A DNA stretch of 16,218 nt from DATBLY01 sp036555125. GTDB lineage: Bacteria; Actinomycetota; UBA4738; HRBIN12. The position numbers and the translations under genes are program-made. The stretch's first letter is position 1, and every line of letters begins with the position of its first letter. Below the pieces are notes generated by a model that was not told the origin of the DNA, searched no databases, and saw only the letters and a program-made list of their open reading frames with translations. This document shows positions 1-7,256 of this stretch, one piece after another. Location: assembly GCA_036555125.1 (NCBI GenBank), contig DATBLY010000110.1, positions 1-16,218 on the forward strand, in the 5' to 3' direction.

Positions 1-2
1 AG

Positions 3-1628
<1,626 letters not shown>

Positions 1629-1667
1629 GTCCCGATCGGCGGTCGGCGTTCGGCCCCGCGCCGCTGG

Positions 1668-1673
1668 TAGCGT
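1668..1673 (+). promoter_or_regulatory. Candidate -10 box (TAGCGT) for a leaderless aminotransferase transcript
   Basis: TAGCGT fits the actinobacterial TANNNT -10 pattern and lies 7 nt before the GTG at 1681, the distance expected if transcription starts at the start codon. There is no Shine-Dalgarno sequence before either GTG candidate and no convincing -35 hexamer. The same arrangement occurs at four other starts in this window. This is inference from pattern and spacing. Confidence 0.5.
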
Positions 1674-1680
1674 GCGCGTC

Positions 1681-2931
1681 GTGGGACACCTGTGGCATCC
1701 GTTCGCGGACATGGCGTCGGTCGCGTCCAAGGGGGCGATCGAGCTCGTCCGCGGCGAGGGCATCTGGGTCTTCGACGCCGACGGCCGTCGCTACCTCGAC
1801 GGCACGGCGTCGCTCTGGTACTGCAACGTCGGCTGGGGTCGCGACGAGATCGCCGACGCGGCCGCCGCGCAGATGCGCCGCCTCCCGGCCTACTCCACGT
1901 TCGGCGACCTGACGAACGGTCCGGCCGAGGCGCTCGCGGATCGGGTCAGCGCGCTGGCGCCGGTCCCCGACGCCGAGGTCTTCCTGACGAGCGGCGGCTC
2001 GGATTCGATCGACACCGCCACGAAGATGGCACGGCGCTACTGGCAGCTGAAGGGCGAGCCCGACCGGACCGTGCTGATCCGGCGCGAGAAGGCGTACCAC
2101 GGGATGCACGCGGCAGGGTCGTCGCTCGCGGGCATCCCGGCGAACGCCACCGGGCACGGTCCGCTGATCGAGGACGTGATCGAGGTCCCGTGGGACGACC
2201 CCGGCGCGCTCGCCGCCGCGATCGAGGACGCGGGACCCGGCCGGACGGCCGCGTTCTTCTGCGAGCCGGTCCTGGGCGCCGGCGGCGTCTTCCCGCCCCC
2301 GGCCGGATACCTGGAGGCGGTGCGCGCGACCTGCCGCGAGCACGGCGTGCTCTTCGTGGCCGACGAGGTCATCACGGGGTTCGGCCGGTGCGGCGACTGG
2401 TTCGCCTCGAACCGGTTCGGTCTCGAGCCCGACCTGATGACGTGCGCGAAGGGGATCACGAGCGGGTACCTACCGATGGGCGCGGTCGTGGCGGCCCCAT
2501 GGGTCGCCGAGCCCTTCTGGGCGCCGGGCGCCGGCGTGTGGCGGCACGGCTACACCTACAGCGGACACGCGGCCGCGGCCGCGGCGGCCCTCGCGAACCT
2601 CGACATCATGGAGCGCGAGGACCTCTGCGGTCGCGCGCGGGAGCTGGAGGGCCCCTTGCTCGACGCCCTGCGTCCCCTCGAGGCACACGCGCTGGTCGAG
2701 GAGGTCCGCGGGGGGGTCGGGCTCCTCGCCGCCGTGAACGTCCGTCAGGAGCTCCTGGCGCAGGACCCCACGCTCCCCGCCAAGGTCGGCATGGCCTGCC
2801 GTGACGCCGGGTTGCTCGTCCGCCCGCTCGTCGACGGGGCGATCGCGGTCTCCCCGCCGCTCGTGATCGACGCGGAGGGCATCGCGGAGCTCGCGTCGAT
2901 GTTCCGCGCCGGCCTCGACGCCTGCGCCTGA
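1681..2931 (+). CDS. Class III PLP-dependent aminotransferase (omega-aminotransferase type, substrate unresolved)
   Basis: This is a fold-type I, class III aminotransferase that uses pyridoxal phosphate to move an amino group, often from an omega-amine, to a keto acid. Counting from GTG 1681 (416 residues), it has the N-terminal LWHPF element, the SGGSDS phosphate-binding loop (about 104-109), AYHG (about 138-141), the FVADEV motif with the PLP-pyridine Asp at 228, and the Schiff-base lysine at 257 in CAKGITSGY. TYSGH follows as the second phosphate contact. Length is normal for the family. An in-frame GTG at 1672 would add three residues, but it falls inside the -10 box, so 1681 is preferred. 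LWHPF is shared by biotin-pathway (BioA) and omega-amino acid enzymes; no bio genes are nearby, so the substrate is not assigned. Its neighbour metH is on the same strand but probably separately transcribed. Confidence 0.9.
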   Translation: MGHLWHPFADMASVASKGAIELVRGEGIWVFDADGRRYLDGTASLWYCNVGWGRDEIADAAAAQMRRLPAYSTFGDLTNGPAEALADRVSALAPVPDAEVFLTSGGSDSIDTATKMARRYWQLKGEPDRTVLIRREKAYHGMHAAGSSLAGIPANATGHGPLIEDVIEVPWDDPGALAAAIEDAGPGRTAAFFCEPVLGAGGVFPPPAGYLEAVRATCREHGVLFVADEVITGFGRCGDWFASNRFGLEPDLMTCAKGITSGYLPMGAVVAAPWVAEPFWAPGAGVWRHGYTYSGHAAAAAAALANLDIMEREDLCGRARELEGPLLDALRPLEAHALVEEVRGGVGLLAAVNVRQELLAQDPTLPAKVGMACRDAGLLVRPLVDGAIAVSPPLVIDAEGIAELASMFRAGLDACA

Positions 2932-2932
2932 G

Positions 2933-2956
2933 CCGGTCGGCCGTCGGGCCGGCCGG
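2933..2956. terminator. GC-rich hairpin between convergent aminotransferase and A-type carrier genes
   Basis: Arms CCGGTCGGCC (2933-2942) and GGCCGGCCGG (2947-2956) form a 10-bp stem with one G-U pair and a GTCG loop. It starts two bases after the aminotransferase stop codon. No T-run follows on either strand, so it is not a classical intrinsic terminator. Its place in the 77-nt gap between converging genes suits a terminator or an mRNA 3'-end stabiliser for one or both. Confidence 0.5.
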
Positions 2957-3008
2957 ACGCACGATCGCGTCGTGGCGACCGCGATGGAGCGGAGCCGCCG
3001 GTCGGGGC

Positions 3009-3329
3009 TCAGTGGAACGAGTGACCGCAGGCGCAGCCGCCCTGGGCGGCCGGGTTGTCGATCGTGAACCCCGACTGCTCGAGCGAGTCGACGAAATCGA
3101 CCGTCGCCTGCGTGAGGTACGGCACGCTCATCTTGTCCACCACGAGACGCACGCCGAACTGCTCGGCGGTCTGGTCCTTCTCGGACACCTGGTCGTCCAG
3201 GTACATCGCGTAGCGGAGCCCCGAGCACCCGCCCGGCTGCACGGCGATCCGCAAGGCGATGTCGTCACGGCCCTCCTCCTGGAGGAGCTCCTTGACCTTG
3301 CCGGCTGCCGTCTCGGTGAGCGTGATCAT
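3009..3329 (-). CDS. erpA: A-type iron-sulfur carrier / insertion protein (ErpA/HesB/IscA family)
   Basis: A-type carriers receive Fe-S clusters from a scaffold and hand them to apo-enzymes. The 106-residue protein has the usual family length and all three cluster-ligand cysteines: Cys35 in GGCSG, and Cys99 and Cys101 in the C-terminal CACG motif. The start ATG at 3329 is supported by a GGAGGA ribosome site 4 nt upstream. It lies 30 nt downstream of the YbaK-type gene on the same strand and converges on the aminotransferase gene. A -10 candidate (TAAGAT) overlapping the preceding stop codon suggests its own promoter. The suf operon is 8 kb away on the same strand, so this carrier is not co-transcribed with the scaffold. 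The symbol indicates the family; ErpA, IscA and SufA cannot be told apart confidently here. Confidence 0.93.
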   Translation of the reverse strand: MITLTETAAGKVKELLQEEGRDDIALRIAVQPGGCSGLRYAMYLDDQVSEKDQTAEQFGVRLVVDKMSVPYLTQATVDFVDSLEQSGFTIDNPAAQGGCACGHSFH

Positions 3330-3333
3330 CTGA

Positions 3334-3339
3334 TCCTCC
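3334..3339 (-). promoter_or_regulatory. Ribosome binding site of the A-type carrier gene
   Basis: On the minus strand this reads GGAGGA, 4 nt before the ATG at 3329. It is one of the clearest Shine-Dalgarno sequences in the window and fixes this start. It contrasts with neighbouring genes that appear leaderless. Confidence 0.8.
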
Positions 3340-3356
3340 GGGCGTCGGGTCTTCTC

Positions 3357-3362
3357 ATCTTA
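3357..3362 (-). promoter_or_regulatory. Candidate -10 box (TAAGAT) for the A-type carrier gene
   Basis: TAAGAT on the minus strand matches the TANNNT consensus and is close to TATAAT. Its first three bases are the TAA stop codon of the upstream YbaK-type gene. Transcription starting about 7 nt downstream (near the A at 3350) would give a 5' leader of about 21 nt containing GGAGGA. No clear -35 hexamer was found. Confidence 0.5.
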
Positions 3363-3878
3363 CCGGTCGGCGCCCGCTTCCCCGGGCTTGACCGCCGGGT
3401 CTTCGTCGGGACGCTCGGCCAGGTCCACCTCGCGCGCGCCGCTCACGCGGAGCAGCTCGGCCGGCGTGAGCGGGAAGACCGCGTCCGGGGTGCCGGCGGC
3501 CGCCCAGACCTCGTTCCACCCCAGGAGATCGTGGTCGATCACGGCCGGGAGGCGCTCGGGGTGCCCGAAGGGCGGGGTCCCCCCCACGGCGAACCCCGTC
3601 GCGGTCCGCGCCTCCTCTGGCGTCGCGCGGCGGACGTCGCCGGCGCCGACCAGCGCGGCCAGCCGTCCGACGTCCACCCGGTTCGCCCCGCTCGTGTAGG
3701 CCATCAGCGCCCGCCCGTCGGCCATGAACACGAGCGACTTCACGATCTGCCCCACGTCGCACCCGATCGCCCGGGCGGCATCCTGCGCCGTCTTCGTGCC
3801 CTCGGGGAACCGCCGGACCTGCGGCTCCACGCCGTGGGCCCGCGCCGCCTCCAGGAACCGATCGATCGCTCCGCTCAT
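3360..3878 (-). CDS. YbaK/EbsC-type aminoacyl-tRNA deacylase (ProX/Cys-tRNA(Pro) editing family)
   Basis: Proteins of this fold hydrolyse mischarged aminoacyl-tRNAs in trans, classically Cys-tRNA(Pro) or Ala-tRNA(Pro). The 172-residue product has the family signature CDVGQIVKSLVF with the conserved Lys47, then SGANRVD (63-69) and VGGTPPFGH (98-106), the loop lining the active site. The start is ATG 3878, which overlaps the TGA of the glycerate kinase gene as ATGA, a usual sign of translational coupling; a GGAGAGGGG-like stretch lies about 12 nt upstream. The frame stays open further upstream, antisense-like within the kinase gene, but that extension is arginine- and glycine-rich with no family similarity. 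Its TAA stop is the only TAA among the complete gene ends here. The exact tRNA substrate cannot be read from sequence. Confidence 0.9.
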   Translation of the reverse strand: MSGAIDRFLEAARAHGVEPQVRRFPEGTKTAQDAARAIGCDVGQIVKSLVFMADGRALMAYTSGANRVDVGRLAALVGAGDVRRATPEEARTATGFAVGGTPPFGHPERLPAVIDHDLLGWNEVWAAAGTPDAVFPLTPAELLRVSGAREVDLAERPDEDPAVKPGEAGADR

Positions 3879-5023
3879 CCCGCGTCCGTTCCCCTCTCCT
3901 CCGCGATCGTCGCGGCGATCTCCGCGCCGAGGTCCGTCAGCCGGGCGGCCGCATCGGCCGATGCCGCCGCGGCTCCGAACCGGTCGGTCAGGGATACCAC
4001 GCGGCCGAGCCCGGGGACGAGCTCGCGCACGCCGGGCTCCGCTTCCCCGCAGACCACGACCGGCTCCGCCCCGGCCTCGCGCGCCAGACGCAGCACCTCT
4101 GCGGGCGCCTTCCCCCGGAGCGTGCCCCGGTCGAACCGGCCCTCGCCGGTGATCACGACGTCGGCGCGACGCACCCGCGCCTCCAGGCCGAGGACCTCGC
4201 TCACGAGCCCGGCGCCGGAGCGGATCCGGCCGCCGAGGAACACCGCGGTCCCGAAGGCGAGCCCGCCGCCCGCCCCTGAGCCCGGCCTTCCGCGCAGATC
4301 GACCCCCAGGTCCCGATGCACCACGGCCGCCAGGTGCCCGAGCGCGCGGTCGAGCAGGACCACGTCGGCGGGCGACGCGCCCTTCTGGGGCCCGAAGGCC
4401 GCACCTGCCCCGGTCGGTCCCGTCAGGGGGTTGTCGACATCGACGCAGACATCGAGGTCGACCGCGCGCAACCGCGGATCCAGCGACGACACGTCGACGG
4501 CCGCCAGCTCGAGGAGCCCGGAGCCGCCGGCGCCGATCGACGTCCCGTCGGCCCGTGCGAGGCGCGCCCCCAGGGCCATCGCCATCCCCGCTCCCCCGTC
4601 CGTGGACGCCGTCCCACCGACGCAGAGCAGGATCCGTTCCGGGGCCAGGTCGAGCGCGGCGCGGATCAGGTCGCCCGTGCCGGCCGTCCCCGCACGCAGG
4701 GCGTCGCGAGCCGTCTCGGGCAGCAGCGCGAGACCCGAGGCCGATGCGCTCTCGACGATCGCGAGCCGCGTCCCGCCCGGCTCGGCCAGGCCGACGGACG
4801 CGCCGATCCGCTCCCCGAGGGGTCCGCGCGCGCCGGCGGCCACCGCCCGCCCCCCGAGGGCCGCCAGCAAGGCCCACATCGTCCCCTCACCGCCGTCGGC
4901 GACGGGACACGTCTCGACCTCGTCCCGCGGACGCGACCGACGCCACCCCTCGGCGAGCGCCGCCGCCGCCTGGATCGCGGTGAGCGTGCCGCGGAACTTG
5001 TCCGGCGCAACCAGGACGCGCAC
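3875..5023 (-). CDS. glxK: Glycerate 2-kinase (GlxK/GarK type)
   Basis: This ATP-dependent kinase phosphorylates D-glycerate, normally to 2-phosphoglycerate, feeding glycerate from glyoxylate, serine or sugar-acid breakdown into lower glycolysis. The 382-residue length is typical. Family motifs appear in order: APDKFRGTLTA at the N-terminus, PVADGGEGT, GGTASTDGGAGM, DVDNPLTGPTGA, FGPQKGA, GAGGGLAFG and VITGEGRFDRGTLRGK. GTG 5023 is the first usable start, preceded by a TAGCAT box 6 nt upstream and no Shine-Dalgarno sequence, so a leaderless message is likely. It is divergent from the DinB-like gene across 24 nt and overlaps the YbaK-type gene by 4 nt. No other glycerate or glyoxylate gene is present, so the metabolic route is not shown. 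The symbol is by family; garK would be equally apt. Confidence 0.92.
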   Translation of the reverse strand: MRVLVAPDKFRGTLTAIQAAAALAEGWRRSRPRDEVETCPVADGGEGTMWALLAALGGRAVAAGARGPLGERIGASVGLAEPGGTRLAIVESASASGLALLPETARDALRAGTAGTGDLIRAALDLAPERILLCVGGTASTDGGAGMAMALGARLARADGTSIGAGGSGLLELAAVDVSSLDPRLRAVDLDVCVDVDNPLTGPTGAGAAFGPQKGASPADVVLLDRALGHLAAVVHRDLGVDLRGRPGSGAGGGLAFGTAVFLGGRIRSGAGLVSEVLGLEARVRRADVVITGEGRFDRGTLRGKAPAEVLRLAREAGAEPVVVCGEAEPGVRELVPGLGRVVSLTDRFGAAAASADAAARLTDLGAEIAATIAEERGTDAG

Positions 5024-5029
5024 GGGCCG

Positions 5030-5035
5030 ATGCTA
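5030..5035 (-). promoter_or_regulatory. Candidate -10 box (TAGCAT) for glycerate kinase, overlapping the opposed -10 box
   Basis: Read on the minus strand this is TAGCAT, a TANNNT match ending 6 nt before the GTG at 5023. It shares two base pairs (5034-5035) with the plus-strand box TACGAT. No strong -35 element was seen on this side. Confidence 0.5.
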
Positions 5036-5039
5036 CGAT
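5034..5039 (+). promoter_or_regulatory. Candidate -10 box (TACGAT) for the DinB-like gene, overlapping the opposed -10 box
   Basis: TACGAT matches TANNNT and ends 8 nt before the GTG at 5048. No Shine-Dalgarno sequence is present, so the transcript is probably leaderless. The box shares bases with the minus-strand TAGCAT, so polymerase probably cannot occupy both at once. Confidence 0.5.
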
Positions 5040-5047
5040 TCCCCGCC

Positions 5048-5878
5048 GTGAGCCTCGACCGCACGCAGCTGATCGGCATCGCCCACGCCGAGCGTCAGCG
5101 CCTCGGTCGGATGATCCAGTTCGCCGATCCCGAGACGTGGGAACGGCCGAGCGCGGTCCCCGGCTGGTGGAACCGCGACGTGATGGCCCACCTCGCGGGC
5201 CAGGACACCGCGGCCGCCCAGCTCCTGAAGGGCGATCCCGCGAGCGAGCTCGACGAGTACCGCGCCGGCCTCGGCGACGCTTCGTTCACCGTCGACGGGT
5301 TGAACGCGTTCCTCGTGAACCGGCGTTCCGGGCTCCCGTACCGCGACGTGCTCACCACCTGGGGACGGGCCGCGGAGTCGCAGCTCGCGTTCGCCGCGCT
5401 CCTGTCGGACGAGGAGTGGCGGACCCGCCGCTTCCCCTGGCTCTCCGGGGAGATCGCGGCGCGCTACCTCGTGCAGTCCCGGGTCGTGGAATGGTGGGTC
5501 CACGGCGAGGACATGCGCGCGACGAACGGGCTCGGGCCCGAGTACCAGCACTGGCCGATCCACCTGACGATCGACATGGCCGTCCGGATGCTCCCCTGGG
5601 CGCTCGGTGAGGCGGGCCTCGACCTCCGGGGTCGGACGATCGAGGTCGACGTGACCGGCGCCGGGGAGGGGCTGTGGCGGTGGGGCCTCGGAGCTGGAGA
5701 GATCCCGGATCCCGACCGCAAGGCCGACGGCTGGGTCCTCGGCCGCGCGCCCCAGCTCGCCCTGGTCGCGGCGCGGCGCCTGCCGGTCGACGAGGTCCTC
5801 GACGCCGGGATCCTCGTCCTGGGCGGGGACGTCGAGCTCGCCGAGCTCGTCCTGCGGACGATGCGCGCCTACGTCTGA
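5048..5878 (+). CDS. Mycothiol-dependent maleylpyruvate isomerase / DinB-like metal-binding family protein
   Basis: The 276-residue product resembles the actinobacterial DinB-like family that includes mycothiol-dependent maleylpyruvate isomerase; many members are thought to act on thiol adducts but lack a known substrate. The N-terminal four-helix bundle carries the expected metal triad: His48 in RDVMAHL, and Glu148 and His152 in VEWWVHGEDMR, the E-x3-H pair. VPGWWNRDV (37-45) matches the family's signature around the first ligand. The C-terminal part (about 190-276) resembles the SCP2-like domain seen in these proteins (DVTGAGEGLWRWGL, GGDVELAE). GTG 5048 is chosen because of the TACGAT box 8 nt upstream. 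No gentisate or maleylpyruvate genes are adjacent, so isomerase activity is not claimed. Confidence 0.82.
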   Translation: MSLDRTQLIGIAHAERQRLGRMIQFADPETWERPSAVPGWWNRDVMAHLAGQDTAAAQLLKGDPASELDEYRAGLGDASFTVDGLNAFLVNRRSGLPYRDVLTTWGRAAESQLAFAALLSDEEWRTRRFPWLSGEIAARYLVQSRVVEWWVHGEDMRATNGLGPEYQHWPIHLTIDMAVRMLPWALGEAGLDLRGRTIEVDVTGAGEGLWRWGLGAGEIPDPDRKADGWVLGRAPQLALVAARRLPVDEVLDAGILVLGGDVELAELVLRTMRAYV

Positions 5879-5927
5879 GCCGACCGCCCCGGATCTCTCC
5901 CCGGCAAGCCGCCCCGCCCCGTCGCCC

Positions 5928-5945
5928 GTACACCCACGGGTATAC
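5928..5945. promoter_or_regulatory. Inverted repeat over the sigma-gene promoter (candidate operator)
   Basis: GTACACCC (5928-5935), AC, GGGTATAC (5938-5945): seven of eight positions are complementary between the arms. It overlaps the candidate -10 sequence (TATACC/TACCGT) of the ECF sigma gene, where a bound repressor would block initiation. The ACCC-GGGT core is loosely like operators of CsoR-type metal sensors, but no such gene is visible here. Confidence 0.35.
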
Positions 5946-5948
5946 CGT
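5943..5948 (+). promoter_or_regulatory. Candidate -10 box (TACCGT) for the ECF sigma gene
   Basis: TACCGT fits TANNNT and ends 7 nt before the ATG at 5956, as at other leaderless starts here. The overlapping TATACC (5941-5946), with a 9-nt gap, is an alternative. No recognisable ECF-type -35/-10 pair was found, so autoregulation is not evident from sequence. Confidence 0.45.
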
Positions 5949-5955
5949 GCTGCGC

Positions 5956-6525
5956 ATGCGATCGCGTGAACCGGAGTCGGACGCCGCCCTGATGGGCGCG
6001 TTCGCTCGACGCGACCCTCGGGCGGCCGGCGTGCTCTACGACCGTTTCGCGTCTCGTGTGTACGGACTGGGGATCGTGATGCTCGGCAACGATGCGGCGG
6101 CTCAGGATCTGGTGCAGGACACGTTCGTCAAGCTCTGGCGCAACGCGGACCGATTCGACAGCGCCCGCGGGAAGCTCGAGACGTGGGTCCTCCTGGTGGC
6201 TCGCTCCCTCGCGATCGACGCGCTCCGGCGGCGCGTGCTCGAGTCCCGGTCGCTCCATGCGCTCGGGGTCCCGGAGGAGGCGGACGACGCCCCCGGTCCC
6301 GATGCGCTCGCCGAGACGGCGGATCTGGCCGATCGGGCCCGCCGAGCGATGGCGCGCCTGAGCCCCGAGCAGCGGGCCGCGCTGGAGCTGGCCTACTTCG
6401 GGGGGAAGACCAGCGCCGAGGTCGCAGAGCTCGAAGGTATCCCGGTCGGCACGGCCAAGACCCGGATCCGCAGCGCCCTGCTCCGGCTCCGCGAGGCGAT
6501 GGCGGAGGAACGCCGTGACCTGTGA
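5956..6525 (+). CDS. ECF (group 4) RNA polymerase sigma factor, sigma-70 family
   Basis: This sigma factor directs RNA polymerase to a regulon that is set free when its anti-sigma partner is inactivated. The 189-residue length is typical. Region 2 spans about 27-94, with the core-binding AAQDLVQDTFVKLWR stretch (48-62) and the -10-reading helix RSLAIDALRR (83-92). A short acidic linker follows. Region 4 (about 133-184) contains LSPEQRAALELAYFGG and the helix-turn-helix TSAEVAELEGIPVGTAKTR. ATG 5956 is chosen because earlier in-frame codons run through the upstream gap and the previous gene's end with no family similarity. It overlaps the anti-sigma gene by 11 nt, so the two are translated together. 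The group resembles SigK/SigL-like sigma factors paired with RskA-type partners; the exact ECF group is not assigned. Confidence 0.93.
   Translation: MRSREPESDAALMGAFARRDPRAAGVLYDRFASRVYGLGIVMLGNDAAAQDLVQDTFVKLWRNADRFDSARGKLETWVLLVARSLAIDALRRRVLESRSLHALGVPEEADDAPGPDALAETADLADRARRAMARLSPEQRAALELAYFGGKTSAEVAELEGIPVGTAKTRIRSALLRLREAMAEERRDL
6504..6510 (+). promoter_or_regulatory. Ribosome binding site of the anti-sigma gene, inside the sigma gene
   Basis: GGAGGAA lies 4 nt before GTG 6515 within the last codons of the sigma gene. It decides the anti-sigma start and indicates that both proteins come from one mRNA in linked amounts. Confidence 0.75.
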
Positions 6526-7231
6526 CGAGGTCCGAGACCTCCTGCCGGAGCACCTGCTCGGCACCCTCGACCCGGACGTCGACCGCGAGGTCCGCGCGCA
6601 CGTGCGGGGCTGCGCGGCCTGTCGGGCGGAGTCGATCGGGCTCGGCGAGGGCCTCGCGAGCTTCGCCCGCGCGGCGCACGATCGTGAGCCGCCGGGAGCG
6701 CTCCGCGACCGCGTGCTGACGGTGCTCGACGACGAGTGGCGAGACGGAACGGCCGCTCCCCGTAACCGGCCGCGCTGGGCGGCCGTCGCGGGCATCGCGG
6801 CGGCGGTCGCCATCCTCGCGACGTCGATCGGGCTCGCGGTCGCCGCGGACCGCAGGGCCGACCTGGCGCAGGCCGACGCCAGCAGTTATCAGAACCTCCT
6901 GGAATCCCTGGGGGGCAAGGAGTTCCGGGTCGGAGAGATCCGATCCGACGAGCGCCCCGAGGTCGAGGGCAGCGTGGTCCTGTACGACTCGCACCAGGGG
7001 CAGTCATGGGGCGTGGTCCTGATCCGCGCGCCCGGATGGTCCGGTACGGCGACGGCGATGCTCGAAGCTCCGGACGGCCGGACGATCGAGGTGGGCGAGC
7101 TCCGGTTCGCCGACGACGGGGACGCCGCCACGTGGATCGTCACCGCCAGCAGCCTGGAGCCGTACGACCACCTCACGATCGTGGGCCCGGACGGCTCCGA
7201 GATCGCCGGGGCGACGATCGCGGACGCCTGA
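6515..7231 (+). CDS. Zinc-finger (ZAS) transmembrane anti-sigma factor, RskA-like
   Basis: This membrane protein is expected to hold the adjacent ECF sigma factor inactive until an envelope signal releases it. The 238-residue product has a cytoplasmic N-terminal ZAS domain with the H-x3-C-x2-C motif (His29, Cys33, Cys36) plus Cys3, a linker, one hydrophobic membrane helix at about 89-110 (WAAVAGIAAAVAILATSIGL), and an extracytoplasmic domain of about 125 residues resembling RskA C-terminal domains (SWGVVLIRAPGWSG, PYDHLTIVGPDG). GTG 6515 follows GGAGGAA and overlaps the sigma gene by 11 nt. The outer domain has no obvious ligand motif, so the signal is unknown; in RskA-type proteins release usually involves stepwise proteolysis. 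It converges on the acyltransferase gene, stop to stop, with 15 nt between. Confidence 0.9.
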   Translation: MTCDEVRDLLPEHLLGTLDPDVDREVRAHVRGCAACRAESIGLGEGLASFARAAHDREPPGALRDRVLTVLDDEWRDGTAAPRNRPRWAAVAGIAAAVAILATSIGLAVAADRRADLAQADASSYQNLLESLGGKEFRVGEIRSDERPEVEGSVVLYDSHQGQSWGVVLIRAPGWSGTATAMLEAPDGRTIEVGELRFADDGDAATWIVTASSLEPYDHLTIVGPDGSEIAGATIADA

Positions 7232-7239
7232 GACCCGGG

Positions 7240-7256
7240 CACGCGGTCAGCGCGTG
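7240..7256. terminator. Short hairpin at the convergent anti-sigma / acyltransferase junction
   Basis: CACGCG (7240-7245) and CGCGTG (7251-7256) form a 6-bp stem with a GTCAG loop. It includes the acyltransferase stop codon and starts 9 nt after the anti-sigma stop. There is no T-run on either side, so a terminator role is tentative. Confidence 0.3.

Noticed and set aside
1632..1639. CCGATCGG palindrome between metH and the aminotransferase gene
   Set aside because: Only 8 bp with no spacer, common by chance in high-GC sequence, and not placed over the promoter candidate.
3360..4877. N-terminally extended form of the YbaK-type protein through the kinase gene (505 codons)
   Set aside because: The extension is Arg/Gly-rich in the kinase's alternative frame. 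Family similarity begins exactly at ATG 3878, which has the ATGA overlap and a nearby purine-rich site.
3012..5051. 679-codon open frame on the + strand opposite the carrier, YbaK and kinase genes
   Set aside because: All three opposite-strand genes have clear family signatures; the + strand frame is low-complexity and shows none.
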